From JBEKTW01 sp049515655 (GTDB taxonomy: Bacteria > Bacteroidota > Ignavibacteria > UBA10030 > SZUA-254), in the NCBI GenBank assembly GCA_049515655.1, contig JBEKTW010000001.1:248001-312000 (forward strand): a stretch of DNA of 64,000 nt, given 5' to 3'. Positions 25,889 to 34,228 of this stretch are shown here, one piece after another. The stretch's first letter is position 1, and every line of letters starts with the position of its first letter. Made by a program: the position numbers and the translations under genes. Under the pieces are notes generated by a model. It ran no database searches. It had not been told where the DNA came from and saw nothing but the letters and a program-made list of their open reading frames with translations.

Positions 25889-26025
25889 GACTGCGTTCCG
25901 CTAAAAGAAGGCGGGCCTGTCCGCCGAAACGACCTGTCTGCCGAAGCGGAGCGTAGGCAGAAGTGCAGGCGGAAACTTCGTTTGGCAGCCCCGACCGACG
26001 AGGTCACGCGGAGCGGAACGCAGTC
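25889..26025. mobile_element. 137-bp element with 14-bp terminal inverted repeats
   Basis: GACTGCGTTCCGCT (25889-25902) is perfectly inverted as AGCGGAACGCAGTC (26012-26025). The left end starts at the base right after the tRNA CCA. The interior is G+C-rich, with further short inversions (GGCGGGCCTGTCCGCC; CTGTCTGCC with GGCAG and GCAGG). There is no coding capacity. It looks like a MITE or a rearranged terminator-like repeat. Confidence 0.6.
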
Positions 26026-26080
26026 GGTCCAACGACTGATGATCAATGACAAATGACAAGAAACCAGTAAGCGCCAAGGA

Positions 26081-26467
26081 ATGACTCTCGAAGAAAAAAC
26101 AAAGGCCCTGAAGAAAATTTTCTGGGATTACAACACTGAGAAACTTCCGTTGGATACGGCAGCGAATGGCAATTTGGGTTCTCTCGGTGAATACGAGTTC
26201 AATCTCATATTCAACCGAATGCTTGAACGCTTGTCATGGTACGAGCTTCTCGACATTGTAGGCGTGGAATCCTTGAAGCGATATCTCACGAAGGAAAGAA
26301 TCGCGAAATTGCGATTCGCAGAAATGCGAGACAAATATGAATTCATACGAAAAATTCTATCGGGAGAACCTGTATCCCTTGCAGGATGGGGTGATGAATA
26401 TTATCAGAAGATTAAACACACCCTTTTTTCTCACAGGTGGTACAGCACTAAGCAGGCACTACTTTAA
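26081..26467 (+). CDS. Small partner of an AbiEii-type nucleotidyltransferase
   Basis: 128 residues, highly charged and helical. It resembles, from memory, small proteins encoded directly before AbiEii/AbiGii nucleotidyltransferases (opening KTKALKKIFWDYN, and a KYEFIRK segment near residues 86-92). It is not the winged-helix AbiEi antitoxin. AAGGA abuts the ATG with no spacer, an unusually tight ribosome site. The last ~44 codons overlap the start of the nucleotidyltransferase gene by 131 bp. The expected end near KYEFIRK followed by an alien-looking tail suggests a lost stop or frameshift. It is probably the antitoxin-like or chaperone member of the pair. Confidence 0.6.
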   Translation: MTLEEKTKALKKIFWDYNTEKLPLDTAANGNLGSLGEYEFNLIFNRMLERLSWYELLDIVGVESLKRYLTKERIAKLRFAEMRDKYEFIRKILSGEPVSLAGWGDEYYQKIKHTLFSHRWYSTKQALL

Positions 26468-27044
26468 TCATCGTTACTCGGATGACCTTGACCTGTTTGT
26501 TAATTCGAATGATATGTTTCAGCAGTTGCTCGACAGAGTCTTGCATTCGTTAAGTACTCATGAAAGTGCAGAATGTGCACTGGAGCCGGGGAGTATAAGA
26601 AGATTTGAAAGTTTTGCTCAGGTTTTTGTCTACAAACCGTCCCTCCCGGACGTGAAAATGAAGATAGATTTTGTCAACGACCTTGCCGGGCGTTACGGTT
26701 CGTTCGAAGATAATGACAAGCTAGGAACAATCGACGGCTGGCAGAATATACTCTCAAATAAATTAACTGCACTATTTCGGTCTGAGCCTAAGGATGTTGC
26801 CGATCTCTGGATCATCGCGCAGAACAGGAAATTCAGTTGGCGCACAATTGTTATGGAAGCGAAAAACAAAGAGGCGGGAGTTGAGCCGGGAGTTTTATAT
26901 ACGATCTTAAAGTCGTTCCCGGTTGAACTGTTGAATTCGATCAAATGGACACGCGAGCCGGATTATAGACAGATCAGGGCTGACCTTGACCGCATTTCCG
27001 AAGACATATTCTACGGCCGCGAAAACTCACTGAAGAATAGTTGA
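26337..27044 (+). CDS. Nucleotidyltransferase AbiEii/AbiGii-type toxin
   Basis: 235 residues. The nucleotidyltransferase motif is GGTALSR (34-40) followed by the acidic patch SDDLDLF (48-54), the standard MNT/AbiEii arrangement; a later VKMKIDFVND strand supplies the third acidic position. AbiEii proteins are toxins of type IV toxin-antitoxin or abortive-infection systems and transfer nucleotides to RNA targets. The start at 26337 gives the family-typical FYRENLYPLQDGV opening and lies inside the upstream gene. The gene sits in the tRNA-Ser-associated accessory patch, consistent with mobile defence cargo. Confidence 0.8.
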   Translation: MNSYEKFYRENLYPLQDGVMNIIRRLNTPFFLTGGTALSRHYFNHRYSDDLDLFVNSNDMFQQLLDRVLHSLSTHESAECALEPGSIRRFESFAQVFVYKPSLPDVKMKIDFVNDLAGRYGSFEDNDKLGTIDGWQNILSNKLTALFRSEPKDVADLWIIAQNRKFSWRTIVMEAKNKEAGVEPGVLYTILKSFPVELLNSIKWTREPDYRQIRADLDRISEDIFYGRENSLKNS

Positions 27045-27225
27045 AATAGTGTGGAATGCTTGCGGTCACACGGGCCCGATCATCCCGAGCCCCGCTGATA
27101 AGGGGGGAGGGATCTGGTCGCCTGCCTGCCCGCTCGCCGCTTCGGCGGGCGAGCCGAAGCGCACGCAGCCAAGTGAGTGATATGAATATTTTTCAAAATA
27201 ATCTTTTTCAACTGCAGGGTCTAAC

Positions 27226-29682
27226 ATGGGAAAAATGATGAAATATCTTTTCGTAATCGGTTTGATGGTGTGCGCCTGCTCGCTGGCGTTCGGCCAGGGA
27301 ACGATCGATAAGTCGAAACTTATCGAGATGTACAAAAAAGGAATGTTCGATAACATGAGCTCGTCGGACATTCACCAGATGCTGAACCAGATGGGGATCT
27401 CTGAAAGCGAAGCACTCCAGTATGCAAAAGATAACGGTATTGATTTGTCGAAGTTCATCCAGGGCAAAGGGGTCACTTCAGGTGCAGTCACTCCCTCCGC
27501 GACGGGTGTGTCGATTGCAGTTCCGGAGACGACGAAAATCGGCGTTCAGCCGCTGGCTGCACAGCCTCCACCGCCGGCGTTCCCCGATACAACGAAGGTG
27601 ACAGGCGCCTACGGCCTTGAATACTTCGGCTACGATATCTTCAAGAATATTCCATCTGCTTTTGAGCCGAACGCTGTCGGTCCCATCGACCCCGGGTACC
27701 TGGTAGGCCCGGGTGACGCCCTGATGCTCTCCGTTTGGGGGCAGGCGGAGTTCCAGTATGAGCTGGACGTCAACTCGGAAGGCAATGTTTTTATCCCCAA
27801 TGTCGGCCAGGTGTTCGTGATGGGGACGCCTCTGCGCGAGCTTGAACACAAGCTCAGGAACCAGCTTTCCAAGTATTATTCCGGCCTTGCTGCCACGCCT
27901 TCGACGGTATTTATGGACGTCACCATAGCCAAACTGCGACCGCTCAGAGTTTTCGTCATGGGTGAAGTGAAGCATCCCGGCGGCTATACCATCAGCAGCT
28001 ATGCGACAGTGTTCAACGCTTTGTACGCCGTGGGCGGACCGTTGGTTCGGGGAAGCCTGCGCTCCGTCAAGGTGGTCAGAGACAAGAAAGTCGTGGCAGT
28101 CGTCGACTTATATGATTTTCTTTTGCGGGGTGACAAGACGAGCGATGTCCGCCTCCAGAACGACGACTTGATTCTCGTTTCCCCGAGGGGAAAGACAGTC
28201 TCAATCCGCGGCGAGGTCCGCCGCCCGGCCATTTATGAGTTGAAGGAGGATGAGAATCTCTCAGAGTTTCTCGACCTCTGCGGAGGATTATTGCCGACCG
28301 CCTATGTCGGTAACGCCCAGATCGACCGGGTGAAGCCGTTTGCCGATCGGACAAAAGGGATCGTCGACCGGATTGTTGTCGATGTCCCTCTGAGCGACCT
28401 CCTGAACAAGAAAATTAAAGATGTCGTGCTCTATGACGGCGACGAAACGGAAGTGTTTTCCATCCTCGAAGAGAAAAGGAACTACGTTTATGCCGAGGGT
28501 TCTGTCTGGAGACCCGGCAGATACGAGCTGGACAAAATACAGACCGTTCGTGACCTCATCGCAGCCGCAAAAGGGATACAGCCTAAAACGTACACCGACC
28601 TCGCCCACATCAGCCGACTGAATGACGACCGGCTTACCCGAAGCGAGATATCGTTCGACCTGAAGAAAGTTCTTGACGATGCACAGTCTGACATCAAGCT
28701 GATGCCTCAGGACACGGTAAGAATATACTCTACGGAGGCAATCGAGGTAAAGGACAAATACGTCAATATCTACGGCGAAGTGAAAAAGCCGGGTCGTTAT
28801 CTATTGCAGGGCAATATGACGCTTGCGGACCTCATCCTCCAGGCGGGGGGGTTCACGCAGGAAGCCGACATTCTGCAGGCCGAAGTTTCTCGCCTGCGCC
28901 CGGGCGGCATCAAGGGTGATTCGCTTGTACTGATCCTGCATCCAAGACTGTCCAACGATTTTTCTCGGGTTTTGAAGAACGGAGGCAACCATGGGGGAGA
29001 ATCCGACACCGCGCTCTCCAGCTCGGAGTTCATATTGCACCACAGGGATGAGGTTCTCGTTTTTCCGAATCCGGATTACAAAATACAGCAGGACGTGAAA
29101 GTCACCGGGGACATTATGTTTCCGGGAGTCTATGCTCTTAAGGAAAAGGGAGAGCGACTTTCGGAGTTGATCGACCGTGCCGGCGGCATGACGAAGACTT
29201 CGTACCTCGGTGGGGCCCAGCTCCATCGCGGCGGCCGTCGCATGCTGCTGGATTTCGAAAAGGCATATTTGAAGAGGGATATCGTTCACGATGTGATTCT
29301 CCAGAGCGGAGACAGCATTCACGTGCCTTCGGTTCCTCATACCGTACTGGTGTCGGGAGAGGTTAACAACCCCGGATTGCTTTCGTTTCTCGAGGGCGAC
29401 GATGTCAAGGATTACATCAATCGCGCCGGGGGATTGACCGATAGCGCGAATTACGCGGTTCTGACACAGCCGACGGGCGAGTCGAAGAGAGTAAACTTCG
29501 GCTGGTTCCGCGCCGACCCGGAGGTAGCGGACGGCGCGAGTGTCGTCGTTTATAGAACTCCTCCGCCTCCTGTGCAGACCGGTCCCGGCTTCGATTGGGG
29601 GACAACGATCAAAGACACGTTTGCAATCTTGACGAGCGGCGCGACGTTGGCATATATCGTTTATCAGGTGACGAAAAAGTAG
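27226..29682 (+). CDS. Wza-like polysaccharide export protein with multiple SLBB domains
   Basis: 818 residues with a signal peptide (ends LAFGQ) and a ribosome site CAGGGT before the ATG. A helical linker is followed by the Poly_export domain from about residue 157 (VGPGDALMLSVWGQ). Several SLBB-type beta-grasp domains follow, each recognisable by a VxGEVxxPGxY core: VFVMGEVKHPGGY, VSIRGEVRRPAIY, VYAEGSVWRPGRY, VNIYGEVKKPGRY, VKVTGDIMFPGVY and VLVSGEVNNPGLL. A C-terminal hydrophobic segment (LAYIVYQV) could cross the outer membrane as in Wza. It forms the outer-membrane export channel for the polysaccharide built by the genes downstream. It is much longer than Wza (about 380 residues) because of the extra SLBB units. 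Confidence 0.88.
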   Translation: MGKMMKYLFVIGLMVCACSLAFGQGTIDKSKLIEMYKKGMFDNMSSSDIHQMLNQMGISESEALQYAKDNGIDLSKFIQGKGVTSGAVTPSATGVSIAVPETTKIGVQPLAAQPPPPAFPDTTKVTGAYGLEYFGYDIFKNIPSAFEPNAVGPIDPGYLVGPGDALMLSVWGQAEFQYELDVNSEGNVFIPNVGQVFVMGTPLRELEHKLRNQLSKYYSGLAATPSTVFMDVTIAKLRPLRVFVMGEVKHPGGYTISSYATVFNALYAVGGPLVRGSLRSVKVVRDKKVVAVVDLYDFLLRGDKTSDVRLQNDDLILVSPRGKTVSIRGEVRRPAIYELKEDENLSEFLDLCGGLLPTAYVGNAQIDRVKPFADRTKGIVDRIVVDVPLSDLLNKKIKDVVLYDGDETEVFSILEEKRNYVYAEGSVWRPGRYELDKIQTVRDLIAAAKGIQPKTYTDLAHISRLNDDRLTRSEISFDLKKVLDDAQSDIKLMPQDTVRIYSTEAIEVKDKYVNIYGEVKKPGRYLLQGNMTLADLILQAGGFTQEADILQAEVSRLRPGGIKGDSLVLILHPRLSNDFSRVLKNGGNHGGESDTALSSSEFILHHRDEVLVFPNPDYKIQQDVKVTGDIMFPGVYALKEKGERLSELIDRAGGMTKTSYLGGAQLHRGGRRMLLDFEKAYLKRDIVHDVILQSGDSIHVPSVPHTVLVSGEVNNPGLLSFLEGDDVKDYINRAGGLTDSANYAVLTQPTGESKRVNFGWFRADPEVADGASVVVYRTPPPPVQTGPGFDWGTTIKDTFAILTSGATLAYIVYQVTKK

Positions 29683-29688
29683 CACAAG

Positions 29689-29940
29689 TCAAAATTAAAA
29701 ATTAAAAAGTAAAAAAAATCGTATCGTGGCACCAAGAACGAGGTACGAAGAACTAGGTGCCAGGAACCAAGAACCAATGGCCAAAAGCCAGAACTAAGAG
29801 GCAAGAAGCAAGAAGCTAGATGGGGAAGGGATGGAGGGATGAGTGGGAGAAAGGGTGAAACGGTGAATGGGAGAATGGAAGATTGTGAGATGATGAGATA
29901 TGACAGAACCTGTTTTTTAATTTTTCATTTTTAATTTTGA
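29689..29940. repeat. Low-complexity spacer bounded by 14-bp inverted repeats
   Basis: TCAAAATTAAAAAT (29689-29702) is perfectly inverted at 29927-29940. Between and after them lie degenerate purine-rich units of the AAGAACYAAG type (29731-29830, continuing to about 30010), like those at 16549. No gene is seen in 29683-30029. Confidence 0.65.
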
Positions 29941-30029
29941 ATTGACAGCCAAGAACGAAGTACTAAGAACTAAGAACTAAGAACCAAGTCCGAATGACTA
30001 ACGACCAAACAACAGGCTAACATCCATTG

Positions 30030-31151
30030 ATGAACCACGACAGCAAACAAACTGAGAAGGAGACCTTCGTCACTTCATCAGACATAGGTACGAAAAATTC
30101 TTCATTGGGACTCACCTCATTGTTCGAGGTCCTATGGCCCCACCGAAAGCGAATTGGACTCATCGTCTTATGCACCTCGATTGTGATTGCGGGATTATGT
30201 CTCATGATGCATAGCACGTACGAAGCTCAAACAACCATTCTACCCGACCTTGAGCTCATGAATCTTGCGGGGAAATTGGGTGGGCTCCAGGAGATCGCCA
30301 GCGCTGCCGGAATAGGGAATCAAATTGTTTCACCGTCCCAGTTGTATCCGGATATTTTGGCAAGCGAACGAGTTCTTCAGAATGTCATTTACCACAAGTA
30401 TAGGACAGAATCTTTTCCGTCGGAAGTCACCCTGATTCAGTTTTATGGTTATGACGATGAGGATTCCGTATATAATTATGAAAAGTGCCTGAAGAAGCTT
30501 CGTGGAAGTCTTATTACTATCGAGGTTGACAGGAAAACCACTATCGTTACACTCAAAGTGACAACTACGGAAAAACAACTCTCAGCGGACATTGCAAATC
30601 AAATCACTGCAGAACTGGACTACTACCAGAGGAATTTTCGGCGGACAAATGCATCAGAGCAAAGAAAGTTTTTGGAACAGCGGTTGTCAGAAGTCAATCA
30701 GGATTTGACAAAATCCGAGGAGAAGCTTAAAGATTTTCGCGAAAAGAATCGCAAGGTTGAGCAATCTCCTCAATTGTTGTTGGAGCAGGATCGGTTTGCA
30801 CGGGACGTTGAGCTCAATTCCGCGCTTTTCATTGAGCTAAAAAAGCAGTATGAATTGGCGAAACTGGACGAAATAAAAAATACCCCGATTGTTCAAGTTC
30901 TTGATGTGGCAAGAGCACCTGCAAAGAAAAGCGGACCGCCACGCCGTATCTACGTATTCGCCGCAGCATTCTTGAGCTTTGTCGGTTGCACAAGTTGGTA
31001 TGGCCTAAGTCATCGTTTGAACCAGCTTCGAGATGAAGACCATGCTTTTGCCCAGGTCTACGATACTGTTGCTCAGAGTCTTATCCAGACAATCTCCAAG
31101 GTAGGCAAGGTTCTACCGAAATCAAAAACCGAGAAGAGTGCAAGCTCATGA
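30030..31151 (+). CDS. Wzz-type chain-length determinant / polysaccharide co-polymerase
   Basis: 373 residues from the ATG at 30030; a TTG at 30027 is one codon upstream. The layout is cytoplasmic tail, TM1 (about 42-60), a large periplasmic helical domain with coiled-coil (EQRKFLEQRLSEVNQDLTKS region) and TM2 (about 306-325) preceded by the Pro-rich APAKKSGPPRR, the PCP signature. No Walker motifs follow, so there is no fused tyrosine kinase. It sets polysaccharide chain length with the Wzy polymerase and contacts the Wza-like channel. It is the second gene of the export part of the locus. Confidence 0.85.
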   Translation: MNHDSKQTEKETFVTSSDIGTKNSSLGLTSLFEVLWPHRKRIGLIVLCTSIVIAGLCLMMHSTYEAQTTILPDLELMNLAGKLGGLQEIASAAGIGNQIVSPSQLYPDILASERVLQNVIYHKYRTESFPSEVTLIQFYGYDDEDSVYNYEKCLKKLRGSLITIEVDRKTTIVTLKVTTTEKQLSADIANQITAELDYYQRNFRRTNASEQRKFLEQRLSEVNQDLTKSEEKLKDFREKNRKVEQSPQLLLEQDRFARDVELNSALFIELKKQYELAKLDEIKNTPIVQVLDVARAPAKKSGPPRRIYVFAAAFLSFVGCTSWYGLSHRLNQLRDEDHAFAQVYDTVAQSLIQTISKVGKVLPKSKTEKSASS

Positions 31152-31242
31152 TAGGACCTCATCGAAGGGGGTCGGTAGAGCTCATATGAAACCAACAACG
31201 TAAACGGAGCCGGCAGTTTGTCAAGAACCAAGGTGTAATGAT

Positions 31243-32544
31243 ATGGGGAATGAATTAATTTCGAAAATTCAGCAGCGAAAAGCCACCGTGGGAGTCATCG
31301 GTCTTGGTTATGTCGGTCTTCCCTTGCTGCAGTGTTTCGTAGAGAAAGCTTTTTCCACTGTCGGATTTGACATCGATCCTACAAAGATCGAATCTCTGAG
31401 ACATGGGCGTTCGTATATAAAGCATATCCCACACGAGAGAGTGAGGAATGCCGTGGATTCGGGCCGTTTGAAAGTGACCGACGATTTCTCTCATATCAGA
31501 GATTGTGATGCGGTTCTAATCGCGGTTCCGACTCCATTAACCAAGAATCGGGAACCCGATTTGTCGTTCATTGTGTCAACTTGTGAGGCGATGGTTCCGT
31601 TTCTTCGCAAGGGGCAGCTCATTGTCTTGGAGTCGACGACGTATCCGGGAACCACGGAGAAAATCATGGTCCCGATCCTGGAAAGAAGCGGCCTGAAGGT
31701 CGACGAAGACTTCTTTGTAGCATTCTCGCCGGAACGAGAAGATCCTAACAATAGTGAATACACAACCGGGACTATTCCGAAAATTGTCGGTTCGACTTCC
31801 TCGGAAGGATTGAAAGCCGCTACAGAACTATATCAGCAGATTGTCGCCAAGGTCGTTCCCGTTTCTTCTGCAAGGGTTGCGGAAGCAGCCAAGCTCCTCG
31901 AAAACATCTTTCGAGCTGTAAACATTGCTTTGGTGAACGAGCTGAAGGTTACGTTCATGAAAATGGGGATCGATGTGTGGGAGGTGATAGAAGCTGCCAG
32001 GACAAAACCGTTCGGTTATATGCCTTTCTATCCGGGCCCAGGATTGGGCGGTCATTGTATTCCGATCGACCCCTTTTATTTAACCTGGAAAGCGCGCGAG
32101 TATGGTGTGAGCACACGATTTATCGAGCTTGCAGGCGAAATAAACACGGCAATGCCCGACTTCGTGGTATCGAGAGTTGGTGAAGCCCTGAATGATGTCG
32201 GGAAGCCATTGAAAGGATCAAGAATTCTATTGTTAGGGCTTGCCTACAAAGCAAACGTTGATGACGACCGGGAGTCCCCTTCCTATCATCTCATGGATAA
32301 GTTGGAGGCACTCGGTGCAATGGTAGCTTACAACGATCCTCATATTCCGGTCATTAGACTGACAAGGGAATTCCCGAAATTTGCCGGACGGAAATCCGTT
32401 CAAGTCTCGAATGACTTCGACCTGATCCTTGTAGCAACTGCGCATGATCAGTACAAGCAGTTAGATTTTTCCAAGTTCACGGTGCCGATTGTGGATACGA
32501 GAAACATAGTGAACGGTCGCTGCAAGAACCTGTATCGAGCGTAA
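31243..32544 (+). CDS. wbpA: UDP-N-acetylglucosamine 6-dehydrogenase (WbpA-like)
   Basis: 433 residues of the UDP-glucose/GDP-mannose dehydrogenase superfamily. It has the NAD loop GLGYVG (20-25), the VESTTYPGTT strand and the catalytic Cys272 in GLGGHCIPIDPFYLTWKARE. That last motif, as recalled from WbpA and its relatives, separates HexNAc dehydrogenases from Ugd (compare the gene at 58359). The product would be UDP-GlcNAc uronate (UDP-GlcNAcA), feeding the transaminase at 52952 and the oxidoreductase and acetyltransferase at 56355 and 57368. It is followed 16 bp later by the PseF/PseG-like fusion. Confidence 0.85.
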   Translation: MGNELISKIQQRKATVGVIGLGYVGLPLLQCFVEKAFSTVGFDIDPTKIESLRHGRSYIKHIPHERVRNAVDSGRLKVTDDFSHIRDCDAVLIAVPTPLTKNREPDLSFIVSTCEAMVPFLRKGQLIVLESTTYPGTTEKIMVPILERSGLKVDEDFFVAFSPEREDPNNSEYTTGTIPKIVGSTSSEGLKAATELYQQIVAKVVPVSSARVAEAAKLLENIFRAVNIALVNELKVTFMKMGIDVWEVIEAARTKPFGYMPFYPGPGLGGHCIPIDPFYLTWKAREYGVSTRFIELAGEINTAMPDFVVSRVGEALNDVGKPLKGSRILLLGLAYKANVDDDRESPSYHLMDKLEALGAMVAYNDPHIPVIRLTREFPKFAGRKSVQVSNDFDLILVATAHDQYKQLDFSKFTVPIVDTRNIVNGRCKNLYRA

Positions 32545-32560
32545 ACATCTGAGATATTCC

Positions 32561-34228
32561 GTGTCGAAGAAACAGCATTCTGCGACGATTTTTATTCCTG
32601 CCATGGGATCGTGTCATCATATTCCCAAGAAGTTCGTTCGGTTTCTGGACGGAAAACCCTTGTTATCCTATTCTGTTCAAGTCTCGAAGCAAGTGGCGCT
32701 AGCTGAGAATGTTGTTGTCCTGAGCGACGATGAAGAAATTGAGCTGCTGGCAAGACGGCTTGGTGTTCGCTCCGTTCTGGTAGCAAAAGCAGAAAGATTT
32801 CCAAGGAGATTTGGCGACACCATTACACTTGAGCTGCTGCATGAGCTGGAATCAAAGAACAAGTCGGCTTTCGATTTTGTCGTCTGGCTGGGCCCGTCAT
32901 CTCCACTTCTTCGGGAAAGAGATCTTCGCGAGGCCATCGAGCATCTCGATGCTCAATTGAATGTCGATGCAGTCTTCAGTGTTTCAGAAGAAATTCAGCG
33001 GAGTTGGGTATACGAGAAAACCTACCGGCCAAGTTTTCACGAGATAGCCAGCAGTGGTGCAACGGGCTCTATGCATAAGGAGACTGGAGCTTTTTTCGTG
33101 ATGAAAAGAAGTGCCATTGGTGAGCGTGGATACATAGGGAACGTCGGGAAACCTTTCTATCTTCATCAAACACACGCGGTCGAAATCAATACGTTTAATG
33201 ACTGGTGGGTCGCCGAAAAGCTGCTGAGACGAAAACAAATTCTTTTCGTCGTTGCCGGATATCCCGCGCTTGGAATGGGACACGTTTATCGGAGTCTCAT
33301 GCTCGCTCAGGAGTTGAACGACCACGAGGTTCAGTTCCTCTGTACAAAGGAGAGTTCCTCAGCGTATGATTATATCTCTGAATCCCTATTCCCGACTTCT
33401 ATCCAGAAGAAGGACGAATCACTACTCGATGCGGTCTTAGGTTGTTCCCCTGATTTGGTTATCAATGATATACTCGACACTTCAAGTGAGTACATTCGCC
33501 CACTCAAAGAGAAGCATATCGCTGTCATTAATTTCGAAGATGAGGGACCTGGCGCGGAGAGCGCTGATATTGTCATTAATGCTCTTTACCAGGAATCTAA
33601 ATCTCCAAACATGCTCGTAGGGCACGAATATTTTTCGCTTCGATCTGAGTTTTTCACCGCTCCGGCGTATGTGCTCCGCGAAAGTGTCACCAACGTGCTG
33701 GTATCGTTTGGTGGAACTGACAACAATAATCTTACCCTGCGCTGCTTGCGCGCCCTCCTGCCGTTGGCTCCTTCTCGACAATTTACGATCACTGTGTTGA
33801 CAGGTCCGGGATATGTCCACCGAGACGAACTCAGCAGCTATATTGCCGGCCTGGACGAAAACGATAAAGAGAGAATAGACTACGTAACCAAAGGAACAAA
33901 AAAAATCTCCGAGTATATGGTCAATTCTGACCTTGTCATGACGTCTGCCGGCCGGACTGTCTATGAGTTAGCGTGGCTTCGGGTCCCCGCGATAGTGATT
34001 GCAGCAAATGACAGGGAGATGAAGCATATGTTTGCAAAGCAGGCAGGCATGATTTTTCTCGGGTTGCACAGTGACGTTTCTGACGGTGTGCTTGCACGTA
34101 GAATTGTTGAAGCGCTTGATAGCTCTTCCCTGAGAAAGAACATTTCCGACGGATTAAAGAAATACGATTTCTCGAAAGGGAAGGCCAACATACTAACAAA
34201 AGTCGTCCAATGCTTGGAAAAACTATGA
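32561..34228 (+). CDS. Cytidylyltransferase-like / PseG-like fusion protein
   Basis: 555 residues from a GTG. Residues about 8-222 are a NeuA/PseF-like nucleotidyltransferase fold, but the CTP loop, normally IPARxGSKGIPxKN, reads IPAMGSCHHIPKKF (12-25), so the Arg and first Lys are replaced. LxPxSPLR reads LGPSSPLL. Residues from about 225 are PseG-like (UDP-sugar hydrolase, GT-B fold) with GMGHVYRS, SFGGTDNNN and TSAGRTVYELAW, all intact. PseG removes UDP from UDP-2,4-diacetamido-trideoxy-altrose in pseudaminate synthesis. The N-terminal half may be regulatory or inactive. Its stop overlaps the NeuB-family gene start by ATGA. Confidence 0.75.
   Translation: MSKKQHSATIFIPAMGSCHHIPKKFVRFLDGKPLLSYSVQVSKQVALAENVVVLSDDEEIELLARRLGVRSVLVAKAERFPRRFGDTITLELLHELESKNKSAFDFVVWLGPSSPLLRERDLREAIEHLDAQLNVDAVFSVSEEIQRSWVYEKTYRPSFHEIASSGATGSMHKETGAFFVMKRSAIGERGYIGNVGKPFYLHQTHAVEINTFNDWWVAEKLLRRKQILFVVAGYPALGMGHVYRSLMLAQELNDHEVQFLCTKESSSAYDYISESLFPTSIQKKDESLLDAVLGCSPDLVINDILDTSSEYIRPLKEKHIAVINFEDEGPGAESADIVINALYQESKSPNMLVGHEYFSLRSEFFTAPAYVLRESVTNVLVSFGGTDNNNLTLRCLRALLPLAPSRQFTITVLTGPGYVHRDELSSYIAGLDENDKERIDYVTKGTKKISEYMVNSDLVMTSAGRTVYELAWLRVPAIVIAANDREMKHMFAKQAGMIFLGLHSDVSDGVLARRIVEALDSSSLRKNISDGLKKYDFSKGKANILTKVVQCLEKL

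Noticed and set aside
25781..26056. 91-codon frame across tRNA-Ser and the inverted-repeat element
   Set aside because: It is the translation of the tRNA (LERLNRLVSKTS) and of non-coding repeats; such frames are common annotation errors.
27056..27238. 60-codon frame before the Wza-like gene
   Set aside because: It runs through a G+C-rich hairpin (CGCTCGCCGCTTCGGCGGGC) and ends inside the next gene; low-complexity Arg/Ser translation.
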